Part shown: piece by piece, positions 52,985-63,740 of the stretch
How positions within the stretch are numbered: position 1 is the first letter of the stretch
Layout of the letters: each line of letters starts with the position of its first letter
NCBI RefSeq assembly: GCF_022829365.1
Contig: NZ_JAKSYJ010000121.1
Coordinates: 1-64,000, forward strand
Origin: Methylobacterium sp. J-077
Lineage (GTDB): Bacteria; Pseudomonadota; Alphaproteobacteria; Rhizobiales; Beijerinckiaceae
Direction of reading: 5' to 3'
DNA: 64,000 nt
Program-made: the position numbers and the translations under genes
Notes under the pieces: generated by a model
What the model was told of the DNA's origin: nothing
What the model saw: the letters and a program-made list of their open reading frames with translations, nothing else
The model's database searches: none

Positions 52985-54042
52985 CCGGCCGGGACCGCGT
53001 CCCGGGCCGGGTCGGCGGCGAGCGGCCAGCGCGGGCGGGCCGGCGCCGTCAGGTCGTCGACGAGACCCAGCCGCAGCCGCTCCAGCCCGGCCCAGGCGAT
53101 CATGGCGCCGTTGTCGCCGCAGAGCGGCAGGGGCGGGGCGACGAAGCCGAGGCCGGCTTCTCCGGCCAGCGCCGCCAGCGCCCGCCGGATCGCGCCGTTG
53201 GCCGAGACGCCGCCGGCCGCCACCAGGGCGGTCGGCCGGCCGGCGACGCCCGAGAAGGCGCGCAGGGCCACCCGGGCGCGGTCCACCACCACGTCGACCA
53301 CAGCGGCCTGGAAGCTCGCGCACAGGTCGGCGACGTCGCGCTCGGCCAGCGGCGCGATCCGCTCGGCCTCGATCCGCAGGGCGGTCTTGAGGCCCGACAG
53401 GGAGAAATCGGCCTCGCGGCGGCCCAGCATCGGCCGGGGCAGGGCGAAGCGCTCGGGATCGCCGGATTCGGCCATGCGCTCGACCTCGGGGCCGCCGGGA
53501 TAGCCGAGGCCCAGGAGCTTGGCGGCCTTGTCGAAGGCCTCGCCGATCGCGTCGTCGACCGTGGAGCCGAGCCGCACGTAATCGCCGACCCCGCGCACGG
53601 CGACGAGCTGGGTGTGGCCGCCCGAGGCCAGCAGCAGCAGGTACGGGAAGGGCAGGTTGTCGGTCAGCCGCGCGGTCAGCGCGTGGGCTTCGAGGTGGTT
53701 CACGGCGAGCAGCGGCTTGCGGGTGACCAGCGCCAGAGTCTTGGCGGTGACGAGGCCGACCAGAACGCCGCCGATCAGCCCGGGCCCGGCCGCCACCGCG
53801 ATCCCGTCGAGGTCGGGGAAGCCGATCCCGGCCCTGTCGAGGGCGCGGGCGATCAGCCGGTCGAGCACCTCGACATGGGCGCGGGCGGCGATCTCGGGCA
53901 CGACGCCGCCATAGGCGGCATGCTCGGCGATCTGGCTCAGCACCTCGTTGGCGCGGATCTGCCCGGCCCCGTCCTCGTCGACGGACACCACGGCCGCGGC
54001 GGTCTCGTCGCAGGTGGTCTCGATGCCGAGCACGGTCTTCAC
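52981..54042 (-). CDS. tsaD: tRNA N6-adenosine threonylcarbamoyltransferase
   Basis: A 353-residue Kae1/Qri7-family enzyme that puts threonylcarbamoyl on A37 of ANN-decoding tRNAs. Typical segments are [37 protein letters not shown], the metal-binding His pair in [47 protein letters not shown] and [18 protein letters not shown]. Essential in most bacteria. It heads the three-gene unit with 4-base overlaps. Confidence 0.96.
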   Translation of the reverse strand: MKTVLGIETTCDETAAAVVSVDEDGAGQIRANEVLSQIAEHAAYGGVVPEIAARAHVEVLDRLIARALDRAGIGFPDLDGIAVAAGPGLIGGVLVGLVTAKTLALVTRKPLLAVNHLEAHALTARLTDNLPFPYLLLLASGGHTQLVAVRGVGDYVRLGSTVDDAIGEAFDKAAKLLGLGYPGGPEVERMAESGDPERFALPRPMLGRREADFSLSGLKTALRIEAERIAPLAERDVADLCASFQAAVVDVVVDRARVALRAFSGVAGRPTALVAAGGVSANGAIRRALAALAGEAGLGFVAPPLPLCGDNGAMIAWAGLERLRLGLVDDLTAPARPRWPLAADPARDAVPAG

Positions 54043-54153
54043 GGGCCACTCCCTCGATCAACGGACCTGCACGCCCCCGCCCGAGAGCCTGCCGGGCCGG
54101 GGTAATCCGGGCGCCGGGCGCGCGCAATGACCGCCCGGACGCCGACGGGCCGC

Positions 54154-54363
54154 TCAGTCGACCGCGATCATCACGTCGGAGGCCTTCACCACCGCGTAGG
54201 CCGGGCCGCCGGCCACGAGCTTGAGCGAATCGACCGCCTCGTTGGTGATCGAGGCGGTGATCACCTGACCGGGGCTGATCTCGATCTTCACGTGGGCCGT
54301 GGTCGAGCCCTTCTCGACCGAGACCACCGTGCCCTTGAGGACGTTGCGCGCGCTGATCTTCAT
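54154..54363 (-). CDS. Molybdopterin-binding (Mop/TOBE) protein
   Basis: A 69-residue single TOBE domain: MKISARNVLKGTVVSVEKGS, TTAHVKIEISPGQVITASIT, then LKLVAGGPAYAVVKASDVMI. Such molbindins store or buffer molybdate (or tungstate) as multimers. The sequence is full length for a molbindin. It is 111 bases upstream of tsaD on the same strand but has no link to it; its molybdenum role may serve enzymes such as the orphan molybdenum hydroxylase at 38 kb. Confidence 0.88.
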   Translation of the reverse strand: MKISARNVLKGTVVSVEKGSTTAHVKIEISPGQVITASITNEAVDSLKLVAGGPAYAVVKASDVMIAVD

Positions 54364-54820
54364 GGTGTGCCGCCAAGCTCCTTCGGGCCGCACCGGGCGG
54401 CCTCCGGCGGGTCTCCTACAGCATGGCGCGGAAAGGCGCGACCACCCGGGGGGGCGGACACGCCCGTCACGCGCTCTCGGCCAGGATGGATTGCCATCCC
54501 ATGCCGGTCCGCGCCCTCGCCGCTGCCCCGTGTCGGCCTCGCGCGACAGGCGCGTCAGCGAGGCCAGCGGCGGTCGTGTCCGGATGGCGAGAGCGCGGCC
54601 TTCGCGCTGGTCGTGGCGAACTCGCCGCTGGCGGATGCCGACTGCGAGCCCTCAAGGCCTGTCTCGGCCCGCTCTTAGGGCCGCACTGGATCGACGACGC
54701 CCCGATGGCGATGGTCTTCCCGCGCGCCGGGCTGAAGACTGGGGCATCGGGCGGCCAAGGCTCAGGGCTCGACGCCCGGGAATCGGCCGGCCGCTTGAGG
54801 GGGTTTCTCGGGTGACCGTC
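54364..54820. other. Gene-poor stretch (about 460 bases)
   Basis: Long open frames exist in several phases but none has a ribosome binding site, conserved motif or plausible composition. The DNA here could be decayed. No repeat, transposase motif or RNA structure was recognised. Confidence 0.45.
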
Positions 54821-56128
54821 TCAGGGCGCCGAGGTGACGGACGCGGTGGCCGCGGCGATGCGGAACCGTCGGTAACTGCCTTCCAGGTCGGCGAGGTCGG
54901 ACGGGTCCGCCACGTCGCGCCGGGCGGCGGCGATGACAAGATCCGCGTGACGCGTGAGCTCGGCCGTGCGGTCCGTCAATCGCTCGACCTCGGCGACGCG
55001 GGCGAGCACGTCGAGCATCCGCCCCAGCACGTGCACGGAGCCGGCGGCGTTCTGGCGGATCATGTGGAACATGGCATCGCACAGGCCATCGTAATCGGTC
55101 ACCGGATGGACCAGCACGATGCGCCCGTCTCGCACCACCGTGCCGGTCGGAAGGTGACGGGTGGCCGTCCGGCACAGGGCATCGCCGAGATGGTCGACGA
55201 CGCTGCCGGCGGTGAACGGATCGTTGATGCCCGGCGAGAGCGCTCGGACCGCGATCTCGACCAGTTGGCGGATCGAGTATTCCAGATCCTGGAGGGCGGC
55301 CGGGCGACGCCCGAAGGCTAGAGCCCGCGAGATGGCCGCCTCGGCGTCCTCGACACCGGTCGAGAGGAACGCGACCGGGTAACCGCTCGGCACGTAGTCG
55401 CCGGGCCGCACCCGCAGGGCGACGGTCACGCCGTGCTCGCTGGCCCAATCGGCCAGTCCACCGACATCGATGGCCTGCAGGTAGCCGGCGCCCTTCCCGA
55501 CCACCGCACGCCGTGCAGGAAGCTCGGACGGGCGCGTCTCGTCCGCTTCGTCGCGCGTGCGCGCCTCCACGGCCCTGCACAGGTCGCCAAAGACGGCGTC
55601 GACCACGGTCTCGACGTTGATGCTGGCGGCGATGTGGTGGACGAACCAGACCAACGTCGCGAGCGACAACAGCGCCAGCGCCATGGCCCCGGTGATGGCG
55701 AGGTGCGGGACGAACGGGCTCTCCTGCACCGTGCGCACCGTGCGGAGGACCATCAGGGCATAGGCGAAGGTCCCGAGGAAGATGCCCAGCACCACCTGGT
55801 TGCGGGCATCACGGGTGAAGTTGCGAAGCAGCCGCGGGCCCATCTGCCCGGATGCCAGGGTCAGCGCCGCGATGGTGATGGAGAAGGTCGTCCCGGCGAC
55901 CCCGATCGTGGAGGACGCCACCGCGCTGAGCAGCGCCCTCGCGCCCTCGGCGCCCCCGGAGTAGCCCCAGTTCTGGTCGGGCGAGGACGCATCGTAGCCG
56001 GCGATGTGGGCCGTCTCCAGCCAGACCCCGACCTGGGCCAGAACGATGCAGCCCAGGACGATCAGCGCCGGCCTCAGCCAGAACAGGTCGCCGAGGGCCT
56101 CGACCCAAGCTTTGACGCGCGTACTCAT
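54821..56128 (-). CDS. DUF2254 membrane protein
   Basis: A 435-residue protein of the DUF2254 family. Four hydrophobic segments lie in the first 200 residues (FWLRPALIVLGCIVLAQVGV; STIGVAGTTFSITIAALTLA; VVLGIFLGTFAYALMVLRTV; LAITGAMALALLSLATLVWF). A soluble C-terminal part follows, with RPGDYVPSGYPVAF and ALSPGINDPFTAGSVVDHLG, the family's diagnostic segment. Function unknown. ATG 56126-56128 is used; an open frame continues upstream but is not membrane-protein-like. It is divergent from the antiporter gene with a 210-base gap. Confidence 0.88.
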   Translation of the reverse strand: MSTRVKAWVEALGDLFWLRPALIVLGCIVLAQVGVWLETAHIAGYDASSPDQNWGYSGGAEGARALLSAVASSTIGVAGTTFSITIAALTLASGQMGPRLLRNFTRDARNQVVLGIFLGTFAYALMVLRTVRTVQESPFVPHLAITGAMALALLSLATLVWFVHHIAASINVETVVDAVFGDLCRAVEARTRDEADETRPSELPARRAVVGKGAGYLQAIDVGGLADWASEHGVTVALRVRPGDYVPSGYPVAFLSTGVEDAEAAISRALAFGRRPAALQDLEYSIRQLVEIAVRALSPGINDPFTAGSVVDHLGDALCRTATRHLPTGTVVRDGRIVLVHPVTDYDGLCDAMFHMIRQNAAGSVHVLGRMLDVLARVAEVERLTDRTAELTRHADLVIAAARRDVADPSDLADLEGSYRRFRIAAATASVTSAP

Positions 56129-56338
56129 GGGCCCGGCCTGCCAGCTCTGACCACCCACGGCAATCGTCGAGAAGCGATCCCATCGCCGAGACGGCGCCGA
56201 TGCGCATTGAGGTCTTTCGAGGGCGCACAGCGTCGCATGGCCGAGGAGGGCTTTCCGCTCGTTGGGTGTCGAACGTCGCTTCTCCCTCTTCGCAGGTCGG
56301 TTCGGCCCGGCGGGGGCCAAACGCATGAAGGGGACCCC

Positions 56339-57592
56339 TTGATCTCGATCTTCGACCTCGCGGCGCTGCTGCTCACCCTTTCGGCCCTGTTCGGGTGGCT
56401 GAACCGCCGCTTCCTGCGCATGCCCCACACCATCGGCCTTCTCGTCATGGGGTTCTTCGCTTCGCTCGCACTGGTCCTCGTGGATGTCGCCTTCCCACGG
56501 CAGCACCTCTACGAGGAACTCACCCGCGTCCTCGACCAAGTCGACTTCACCGGCGTGGTCATGAACGGGATGCTGGCCTTCCTGCTGTTCGCCGGCGCCC
56601 TGAACCTCGACCTCCGCGCCCTCCGGGAACGGGCCATGGCGGTCGCGACCCTCGCGCTGCTCGGCACGCTGGTCTCAACCGCCGTAGTGGGCGGGACGTT
56701 CTGGGCGGCGGCTCAGGCGCTCGGCACCCCGGTGCCGGTGGCCTGGGCCCTGGTGTTCGGGGCGTTGATCAGCCCGACCGACCCCGTCGCGGTCCTGGCC
56801 ACCCTGAAGAACGTCGACGTCCCGGAAGCCCTCGAAGTGGAGATGCAAGGCGAGGCGCTGTTCAACGACGGCATCGGCATCGTGCTGTTCACGGTGCTCG
56901 TCGCCTTCGCGGCCGGCAAGGGTGGCGAGGCGACGAGCGTAGGGGGTGTGGCGACGCTCCTCCTGCACGAAGCCGGGGGCGGCGTGGTCCTCGGCATCGT
57001 CACCGGCTACGTCGCCTATCGCGCGATGAAGGCCATCGACGACTTTCCCGTGGAGGTGCTGATTACGCTGGCCCTCGTCACCGGGACCTACGCGCTCGCG
57101 CAGAAGCTCGGGGTCAGCGGACCTCTCGCGGTGGTCGCCGCGGGTCTGCTGATCGGCGAGCGGGCACCACGCTATGCCATGAGCGACACGACCCGGACGT
57201 ATGTCTCGGCCCTGTGGACCCTCGTCGACGAGGTGCTGAACTCGGTCCTGTTCCTGCTGATCGGCCTGGAGGTGCTCGTCCTCCGCTTTCAGGCCTCAGG
57301 GCTGGCGCTGGCCGCCTGCGCCGTTCCCATCGTTCTGCTCGCCCGCCTCATCGCCGTTTCCGCGCCGGTCCTGCTGTTCCGCTGGGGCGGCAACCTCTCG
57401 CTCGGCAACGTGCCGTTCCTGACCTGGGCGGGCGTGCGCGGCGGCATCTCGGTGGCGCTGGCTCTGTCGATACCGGAGAGCGAGGCCAAGCCCGCGGTCC
57501 TGGCGGCGACCTATGCGGTGGTGCTGTTCACCATCGTCGTTCAGGGCTCGACCCTCGGCCTCGTCGCACGACGAACGCTGCGCGCGAAGTAA
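56339..57592 (+). CDS. Sodium/proton antiporter, NhaP/CPA1 type
   Basis: A 417-residue CPA1 antiporter with about 12 helices. The central motif is FGALISPTDPVAVLATLKNV, followed by EMQGEALFNDGIGIVLF (with the ND pair that carries ions), GPLAVVAAGLLIGERAPRYA and TWAGVRGGISVALALSIPES. The frame starts at TTG 56339, where AAGGGGA at 56328-56334 sits 4-5 bases before it; no ATG or GTG in frame gives a proper first helix. An out-of-frame ATG at 56325 overlaps this site. Confidence 0.88.
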   Translation: MISIFDLAALLLTLSALFGWLNRRFLRMPHTIGLLVMGFFASLALVLVDVAFPRQHLYEELTRVLDQVDFTGVVMNGMLAFLLFAGALNLDLRALRERAMAVATLALLGTLVSTAVVGGTFWAAAQALGTPVPVAWALVFGALISPTDPVAVLATLKNVDVPEALEVEMQGEALFNDGIGIVLFTVLVAFAAGKGGEATSVGGVATLLLHEAGGGVVLGIVTGYVAYRAMKAIDDFPVEVLITLALVTGTYALAQKLGVSGPLAVVAAGLLIGERAPRYAMSDTTRTYVSALWTLVDEVLNSVLFLLIGLEVLVLRFQASGLALAACAVPIVLLARLIAVSAPVLLFRWGGNLSLGNVPFLTWAGVRGGISVALALSIPESEAKPAVLAATYAVVLFTIVVQGSTLGLVARRTLRAK

Positions 57593-57970
57593 GTGCCTCT
57601 CACAAAACTCCCGAGGCACCGTCGCGTGCAGAGGGAGAGCTCCTCGGAACCGGGGGTCTTGTGACAGGCTCTCAATCCACCTGCGATCTGCGTACCGACG
57701 CTGCCGAGGAGGAAGGCCGCTACGCACGGAAGGCCCGCGGACCGACCAGGGCGCAGCCGCGTCCGGCAGACGCGCCGTCATCGGCCGATCTGAGCCAAGA
57801 TGGGGATTTGGCGCACCGTCCGCTTCCGGGTGGACGGAAACGCGGGGTGAGCGGCACGGTCGGGGCGGAAGCCGCTCTCCATTGCGTCGAGCGGATTGCG
57901 TTTCGACCCCGGGCTGCCGATGTCGGAGACGCGCCGTCCGAAAACCGGCCGCCCCTCTCGGGAGGCCGCT
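57593..57970. other. Gene-free stretch (378 bases)
   Basis: Between the antiporter and the convergent DUF2293 gene. No open frame here has support, and no hairpin with a U-tract or known repeat was found. Confidence 0.45.
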
Positions 57971-58312
57971 CTAGCTCGGCTCCCCCTCCGGATCGGCCTC
58001 CGCCTCCTCCTCCGGGATCGGCGCGGCGCCCCAGGCGGTGAGCGTCGCGTTGAGGTCGTCGAGGACGAAGTGCCGGGCGCTGTCGCGGTCGTAGCCCTCG
58101 CCCAGGAGGTCGTCGTAATCGGTGAAGACGTGGCGGGCATAGGCCACCAGGGCCAGGCGGGCGGCGGTCCCGGGGGCGGCGCCGCGCAGGCCGGGGCTCG
58201 CCAGGGCCCGGTCCAGGACGGCGTCGGCCTCGAAGACGGGCAGGCGCGGGGCGATGTGGGCCAGCGCTTCGGCCACGGCCTCGCGGCGGTTCCGGGGCGG
58301 GGCGGCGCTCAC
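57971..58312 (-). CDS. DUF2293-like protein
   Basis: A 113-residue protein: REAVAEALAHIAPRLPVFEA, ARLALVAYARHVFTDYDDLL, then GEGYDRDSARHFVLDDLNAT and an acidic tail. The Y-x-RH-x2-T-x-YD-x-LL ... DR-x-AR pattern fits DUF2293, found in many alphaproteobacteria without known function. ATG 58310-58312. Single gene. Confidence 0.7.
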   Translation of the reverse strand: MSAAPPRNRREAVAEALAHIAPRLPVFEADAVLDRALASPGLRGAAPGTAARLALVAYARHVFTDYDDLLGEGYDRDSARHFVLDDLNATLTAWGAAPIPEEEAEADPEGEPS

Positions 58313-58522
58313 CGGGCGCCTAAGGCGGCGGGCACCATGATTTTGCCGCCGCGACCGGCCAGAGTGTCGACAGCCGAAGCGAAGACCGGTCCTGCACGCG
58401 GGGGCGCGTCAGGCCAAAGGCTTAGGGCCGCACCGGATTGCACCGCGATCGGGGGCCGCTCTAAGGTCGTCGACAAGTGAGGCGGGGCAGACAGACAACC
58501 CGCCGACGGGGAGATCAGGTTC

Positions 58523-58795
58523 ATGGCAACGATCCGTCACGCGGTGATCCTGGGCGTCCTGCTCGGGGCGGCGCCGGCCCTGGCCCAGAGCCCGACGCCC
58601 CCGGACGGCGCCCGGGTCGGACGCCGGATCACCGCCACGGGGCAGACCAAGCCGCCGAGCCCGGCCGCGACGGGCGCCGCCCGGCCGGTGAACGAGGTCG
58701 CGATGATCAAGGCGCAGAAGGCCGCGGAAGCGCGCTCGAAGGCGTGGGACAGCAAGATGCGCCACACGATGAGCACGATCTGCCACGGCTGCTGA
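58523..58795 (+). CDS. Small secreted protein (90 aa)
   Basis: A signal peptide (HAVILGVLLGAAPALAQS) is followed by a Pro/Thr-rich 40-residue segment and a basic helix (IKAQKAAEARSKAWDSKMRH). The protein ends TMSTICHGC with two cysteines at the very C-terminus. Function is unknown. An intrinsic terminator follows directly. Confidence 0.7.
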   Translation: MATIRHAVILGVLLGAAPALAQSPTPPDGARVGRRITATGQTKPPSPAATGAARPVNEVAMIKAQKAAEARSKAWDSKMRHTMSTICHGC

Positions 58796-58808
58796 GCCCG
58801 GATGCACG

Positions 58809-58840
58809 AAGGGGCCGCCCTCGCGGGCAGCCCCTTTTTT
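58809..58840 (+). terminator. Intrinsic terminator
   Basis: GGGGCCGCCC ... GGGCAGCCCC hairpin (58811-58834) followed by TTTTTT (58835-58840), just after the small secreted protein. Strong and unidirectional. It also separates this gene from rpsD on the other strand. Confidence 0.88.
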
Positions 58841-58903
58841 GTACGTCGCGTTTCCCGACGCACGCCGCCGCCGGCTCGGCCACGGCGTGCGATCCCCGAG
58901 AAA

Positions 58904-59521
58904 TCAGCGGGAGTAGAACTCGATGACGAGGTTCGGCTCCATCTGCACCGGGTAGGGCACCTCGGACAGGCTGGGAATGCGGGTGACCCGGGCGGTCATC
59001 TTGGCGTGATCGGCCTCGATGTAGTCCGGCACGTCGCGCTCGGGCAGCTGGGTCGCCACGATGACGATCTCGAGCTGGCGGGAGGATTCCTTGACCTCGA
59101 TGAGGTCGCCGGCCTTCACCTGGTAGCTCGGGATGTTGACCCGCACGCCGTTGACCTTGACGTGGCCGTGGTTGACGAACTGGCGCGCCGCGAACGGGGT
59201 CGCCACGAACTTCGCCCGGTACACGACGGCGTCGAGGCGCCGCTCGAGCAGGCCGACCAGGTTCTCGCCGGAATCGCCGCGCAGGCGGATCGCCTCGGCG
59301 TAGTAGCGGCGGAACTGCTTCTCGGTGATGTTGCCGTAATAGCCCTTGAGCTTCTGCTTGGCGCGCAGCTGCGTGCCGAAGTCGCTCATCTTGCCCTTGC
59401 GGCGCTGGCCGTGCTGGCCGGGGCCGTATTCGCGGCGGTTGACGGGGCTCTTCGGGCGGCCCCAGATGTTCTGGCCCATGCGGCGGTCGAGCTTGTGCTT
59501 CGCCTGAATCCGCTTCGACAT
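58904..59521 (-). CDS. rpsD: Ribosomal protein S4
   Basis: A 205-residue S4, full length. [20 protein letters not shown], the S4 RNA-binding domain ([40 protein letters not shown], then [16 protein letters not shown]) and the end [11 protein letters not shown] are typical of alphaproteobacteria. No zinc-binding Cys set (C-minus form). The gene stands alone and not in the alpha operon, which is normal for this group. A hairpin with a short T-run lies 120-140 bases upstream in the leader direction. Confidence 0.97.
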   Translation of the reverse strand: MSKRIQAKHKLDRRMGQNIWGRPKSPVNRREYGPGQHGQRRKGKMSDFGTQLRAKQKLKGYYGNITEKQFRRYYAEAIRLRGDSGENLVGLLERRLDAVVYRAKFVATPFAARQFVNHGHVKVNGVRVNIPSYQVKAGDLIEVKESSRQLEIVIVATQLPERDVPDYIEADHAKMTARVTRIPSLSEVPYPVQMEPNLVIEFYSR

Positions 59522-59629
59522 ATGTTTCGCGTCCTCTCGTGACCGAGATTGAGGAACGCGCCCTCCTTTTCCCGGACGCCTGAGCGCCGGGACGACAGGG
59601 CGGGAGGATCCCGCCCACGGGTGCGCGTG

Positions 59630-59659
59630 AAAACGCGACGGGGCCCCGTGCGGAGCCCC
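59630..59659 (-). promoter_or_regulatory. Hairpin in the rpsD upstream region, candidate attenuator
   Basis: On the minus strand GGGGC (59659-59655) pairs with GCCCC (59644-59640), then GTCGCG and TTTT (59633-59630) follow. It precedes rpsD by about 110 bases. No minus-strand gene lies upstream, so it could be a leader structure or a stray terminator. Confidence 0.3.
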
Positions 59660-59720
59660 ATCGACGGCCGGGTCTTTAGGGGATGGACCCGCCCGGGTCA
59701 ACCACAGGAGGTCTTTCGAG

Positions 59721-60233
59721 GTGGCCGAGACAGTCGGGATCAGACGGGGCGAGCCGGCCGACGCGGCGGCGATCCGGGCCCTGGTGGACGCGGCCTATGC
59801 CAAGTGGATCCCGCTGATCGGGCGCCTGCCGACGCCGATGCAGGCCGATTACGCGCAGGCCGTGCGGCACCACCGCTTCGACCTGCTCGAATTCGGCGAA
59901 GCGTTGGCCGCCCTGATCGAGACCACGCGAAGAGACCGCGAAGGGAACGACCACCTGCTGATCGTCAACGTCGCGGTGCATCCGCGTTATCAGGGCCGGG
60001 GCTTCGGCAAACGGCTGCTGGCCCGCGCCGAAACGATCGCTGCCGAGGCAGGGCTCCCGCGGCTGCGCCTGTACACGCATAACAAATACACGGCGAACCT
60101 GCGCCTCTACGCCGCCCTCGGCTACCGGGTGGAGCGCGAGGAACCGTATGACGGCCCGGGCCGGACGCGGGACGACGACATCACCGTGCACATGGTGAAG
60201 ACGATCGGCGCCGCGCCTCCGCAGCAGGCCTGA
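59721..60233 (+). CDS. GNAT-family N-acetyltransferase
   Basis: A 170-residue acetyltransferase. [40 protein letters not shown] with the acetyl-CoA loop [11 protein letters not shown], and [20 protein letters not shown] followed by YRVERE, are standard GNAT features. The start is GTG 59721 with AGGAGG about 10 bases upstream. Acceptor unknown. Confidence 0.88.
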   Translation: MAETVGIRRGEPADAAAIRALVDAAYAKWIPLIGRLPTPMQADYAQAVRHHRFDLLEFGEALAALIETTRRDREGNDHLLIVNVAVHPRYQGRGFGKRLLARAETIAAEAGLPRLRLYTHNKYTANLRLYAALGYRVEREEPYDGPGRTRDDDITVHMVKTIGAAPPQQA

Positions 60234-60283
60234 ACGGCCGATGCTGTCATCCGATGGCAGCCATGCCGGCGTAGATGCGCCCC

Positions 60284-60979
60284 ATGTCCCGCTCGGAACG
60301 CCTGTTCGACCTGCTCCACGCCCTGCGGCGGCACCGGCGCCCGGTCAGCGGTCGCGTGCTGGCCGAAGAGATCGGCGTGAGCCTGCGCACCCTCTACCGG
60401 GACATCGCGAGCCTTCAGGCGATGGGGGCGTCCATCGAAGGAGAGCCGGGGGTCGGCTACGTCCTGAAGCCGGGCTTTCTGCTGCCGCCGCTGATGTTCA
60501 GCCCGGAGGAGATCGAGGCGCTGGTCCTGGGCTCGCGCTGGGTGGCCGACCGCGCCGATGACCGGCTGAGCGGCGCGGCCCGGAGCGCGCTCGCCCGGAT
60601 CGGCGCGGTCCTGCCCGACGACCTGCGCGAGACCTTCGAGGGTTCCGCGCTGCTGGTCGGCCCCGGCACGCCCGCGCCATCTGTGGCGGTCGATCCCGCC
60701 CTGTTGCGCAGGGCGATCCGGACCGAGCGCAAGCTGGCGCTCTGCTATCGCGACGGGACGGGCGCAGCGTCCGAGCGGATCGTCTGGCCGTTCGCGCTGG
60801 CGTTCTTCGATTCCGTCCGCATCCTGCTGGGCTGGTGCGAGCTGCGTCAGGGCTTCCGGCATTTCCGCACCGACCGGATCGCCGCCGCGGACCTGCTCGG
60901 CACCCGCTATCCGCGGCGCCGGCAGGCGCTGCTCAAGGACTGGCGGCGCGCCGAGGGGATCACCGACCCCGCCGATTGA
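60284..60979 (+). CDS. YafY-type HTH/WYL-domain transcriptional regulator
   Basis: A 231-residue regulator. The N-terminal winged helix is ERLFDLLHALRRHRRPVSGR then VLAEEIGVSLRTLYRDIASL, and the WYL-like domain has KLALCYRDGTGAASERIVWP and LLGWCELRQGFRHFRTDRIA. The 'W-Y-L' triad is modified, as usual for this group. It is followed by a VOC protein 65 bases downstream; YafY/DeoR and glyoxalase-like pairs are common, so it probably controls that gene. Confidence 0.87.
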   Translation: MSRSERLFDLLHALRRHRRPVSGRVLAEEIGVSLRTLYRDIASLQAMGASIEGEPGVGYVLKPGFLLPPLMFSPEEIEALVLGSRWVADRADDRLSGAARSALARIGAVLPDDLRETFEGSALLVGPGTPAPSVAVDPALLRRAIRTERKLALCYRDGTGAASERIVWPFALAFFDSVRILLGWCELRQGFRHFRTDRIAAADLLGTRYPRRRQALLKDWRRAEGITDPAD

Positions 60980-61044
60980 TGCTGCCGGAATCTGGCAGGA
61001 GCACCGGATATCGAGGTCGCGCCCCCATCCGACAGGAGCGACCG

Positions 61045-61419
61045 ATGACCGAGCCCACCAACATCCTTCTCTACGTCACCGACCCGGAGGCCAGTGCGCG
61101 CCTCTACGCGCGCCTGCTCGGCCGGGAGCCGGTCGAGGCGAGCCCGACCTTCGTGCTGTTCGCGCTGCCCTCGGGGCTGGCGCTGAGCCTGTGGGCGCGG
61201 ACCGATATCGTACCGCCCCCCACGCAAACGGGCGGCGGCAGTGAGATCGGCTTCCGGGTCGACACGGTCGCAAGCGTGGACGCGATCCACGCCGACTGGC
61301 GAGCGAAGGGCGCCGAGATCCTCCTGCAGCCCACCGATCTTGATTTCGGCAGGAGCTTCGTCGCCGTCGATCCGGACGGGCACCGGTTGCGCGTCTATGC
61401 GCGGACCGAGGATCAATAG
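61045..61419 (+). CDS. VOC-family (glyoxalase/bleomycin-resistance-like) protein
   Basis: A 124-residue vicinal-oxygen-chelate protein with two beta-alpha-beta-beta-beta units: TNILLYVTDPEASARLYARL and SEIGFRVDTVASVDAIHADW, ending FVAVDPDGHRLRVYA. Family members bind metals, but here the first ligand position is not a clear His, so it may be a binding or drug-resistance variant. ATG 61045 follows AGGAGCG. It is downstream of the WYL regulator. Confidence 0.85.
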   Translation: MTEPTNILLYVTDPEASARLYARLLGREPVEASPTFVLFALPSGLALSLWARTDIVPPPTQTGGGSEIGFRVDTVASVDAIHADWRAKGAEILLQPTDLDFGRSFVAVDPDGHRLRVYARTEDQ

Positions 61420-61422
61420 GCG

Positions 61423-61875
61423 ATGGTCAGGGCATGGATCGCAGTTGCGTCGGCCGAGCATGTCCGGATCGGGCGGAGCCTGGGCATCATGCAGGTCTGT
61501 CATGGCAAGGCCGCACCACTCCGGCGAATCACACCCGGCGATCGGGTGATCTACTATGCGCCCACCGAACGGATGGGCGACCGGCAGCGGCTCCAGGCGT
61601 TCACGGCGCATGGGACGGTCCGCGACGGCGCGCCGTATCAGGTCGCGATGGCGGCCGGGTTCATGCCGTGGCGGCGCAACGTCGATTGGGATCCCTCGCG
61701 CGAGGCACCGATCCGGCCGCTGCTCGAACGGCTGGCGTTCACACGCCGCACTCGGAACTGGGGGTCCCAGTTTCGGTTCGGACTGTTCGCGATCTCCCTG
61801 GCAGATGCGGATGTGATCGCAACCGCGATGGGGATCGCCGCACCGGGGGAGGGCGACCGGACGAGAGTGGCCTAA
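61423..61875 (+). CDS. EVE-domain protein
   Basis: A 150-residue EVE-domain (UPF0310) protein of the PUA-like fold, thought to recognise modified nucleic-acid bases. [20 protein letters not shown], then [20 protein letters not shown] and [20 protein letters not shown], are the family segments. It starts 3 bases after the VOC stop, so it is the third gene of the WYL-VOC-EVE unit. Confidence 0.88.
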   Translation: MVRAWIAVASAEHVRIGRSLGIMQVCHGKAAPLRRITPGDRVIYYAPTERMGDRQRLQAFTAHGTVRDGAPYQVAMAAGFMPWRRNVDWDPSREAPIRPLLERLAFTRRTRNWGSQFRFGLFAISLADADVIATAMGIAAPGEGDRTRVA

Positions 61876-61885
61876 GCGCTCCGGT

Positions 61886-63574
<1,689 letters not shown>

Positions 63575-63740
63575 TCACCCGTCCGGCATGGAATCGCGGC
63601 GGCTTTGTCACAGCGGTTTGAACGGATCGGGCGACGAAACCGGCTCTTCGTGTGTCGGCTGGGCGCACCAACGGTTGCGCCTGTCAGGCCACGGCGGTTG
63701 TATCGCCCGATCCGCCAGATAAGGCGGCCGGGAGGATAGC

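Noticed and set aside
54423..54815. A 130-codon plus-strand frame between the Mop-like gene and the DUF2254 gene
   Set aside because: Considered as a decayed transposase, but no transposase motif or repeat supports it and the composition is not coding-like.
57661..58041. A plus-strand frame starting with GTG after the antiporter
   Set aside because: Ends in Pro/Arg runs opposite the DUF2293 gene and has no family features.
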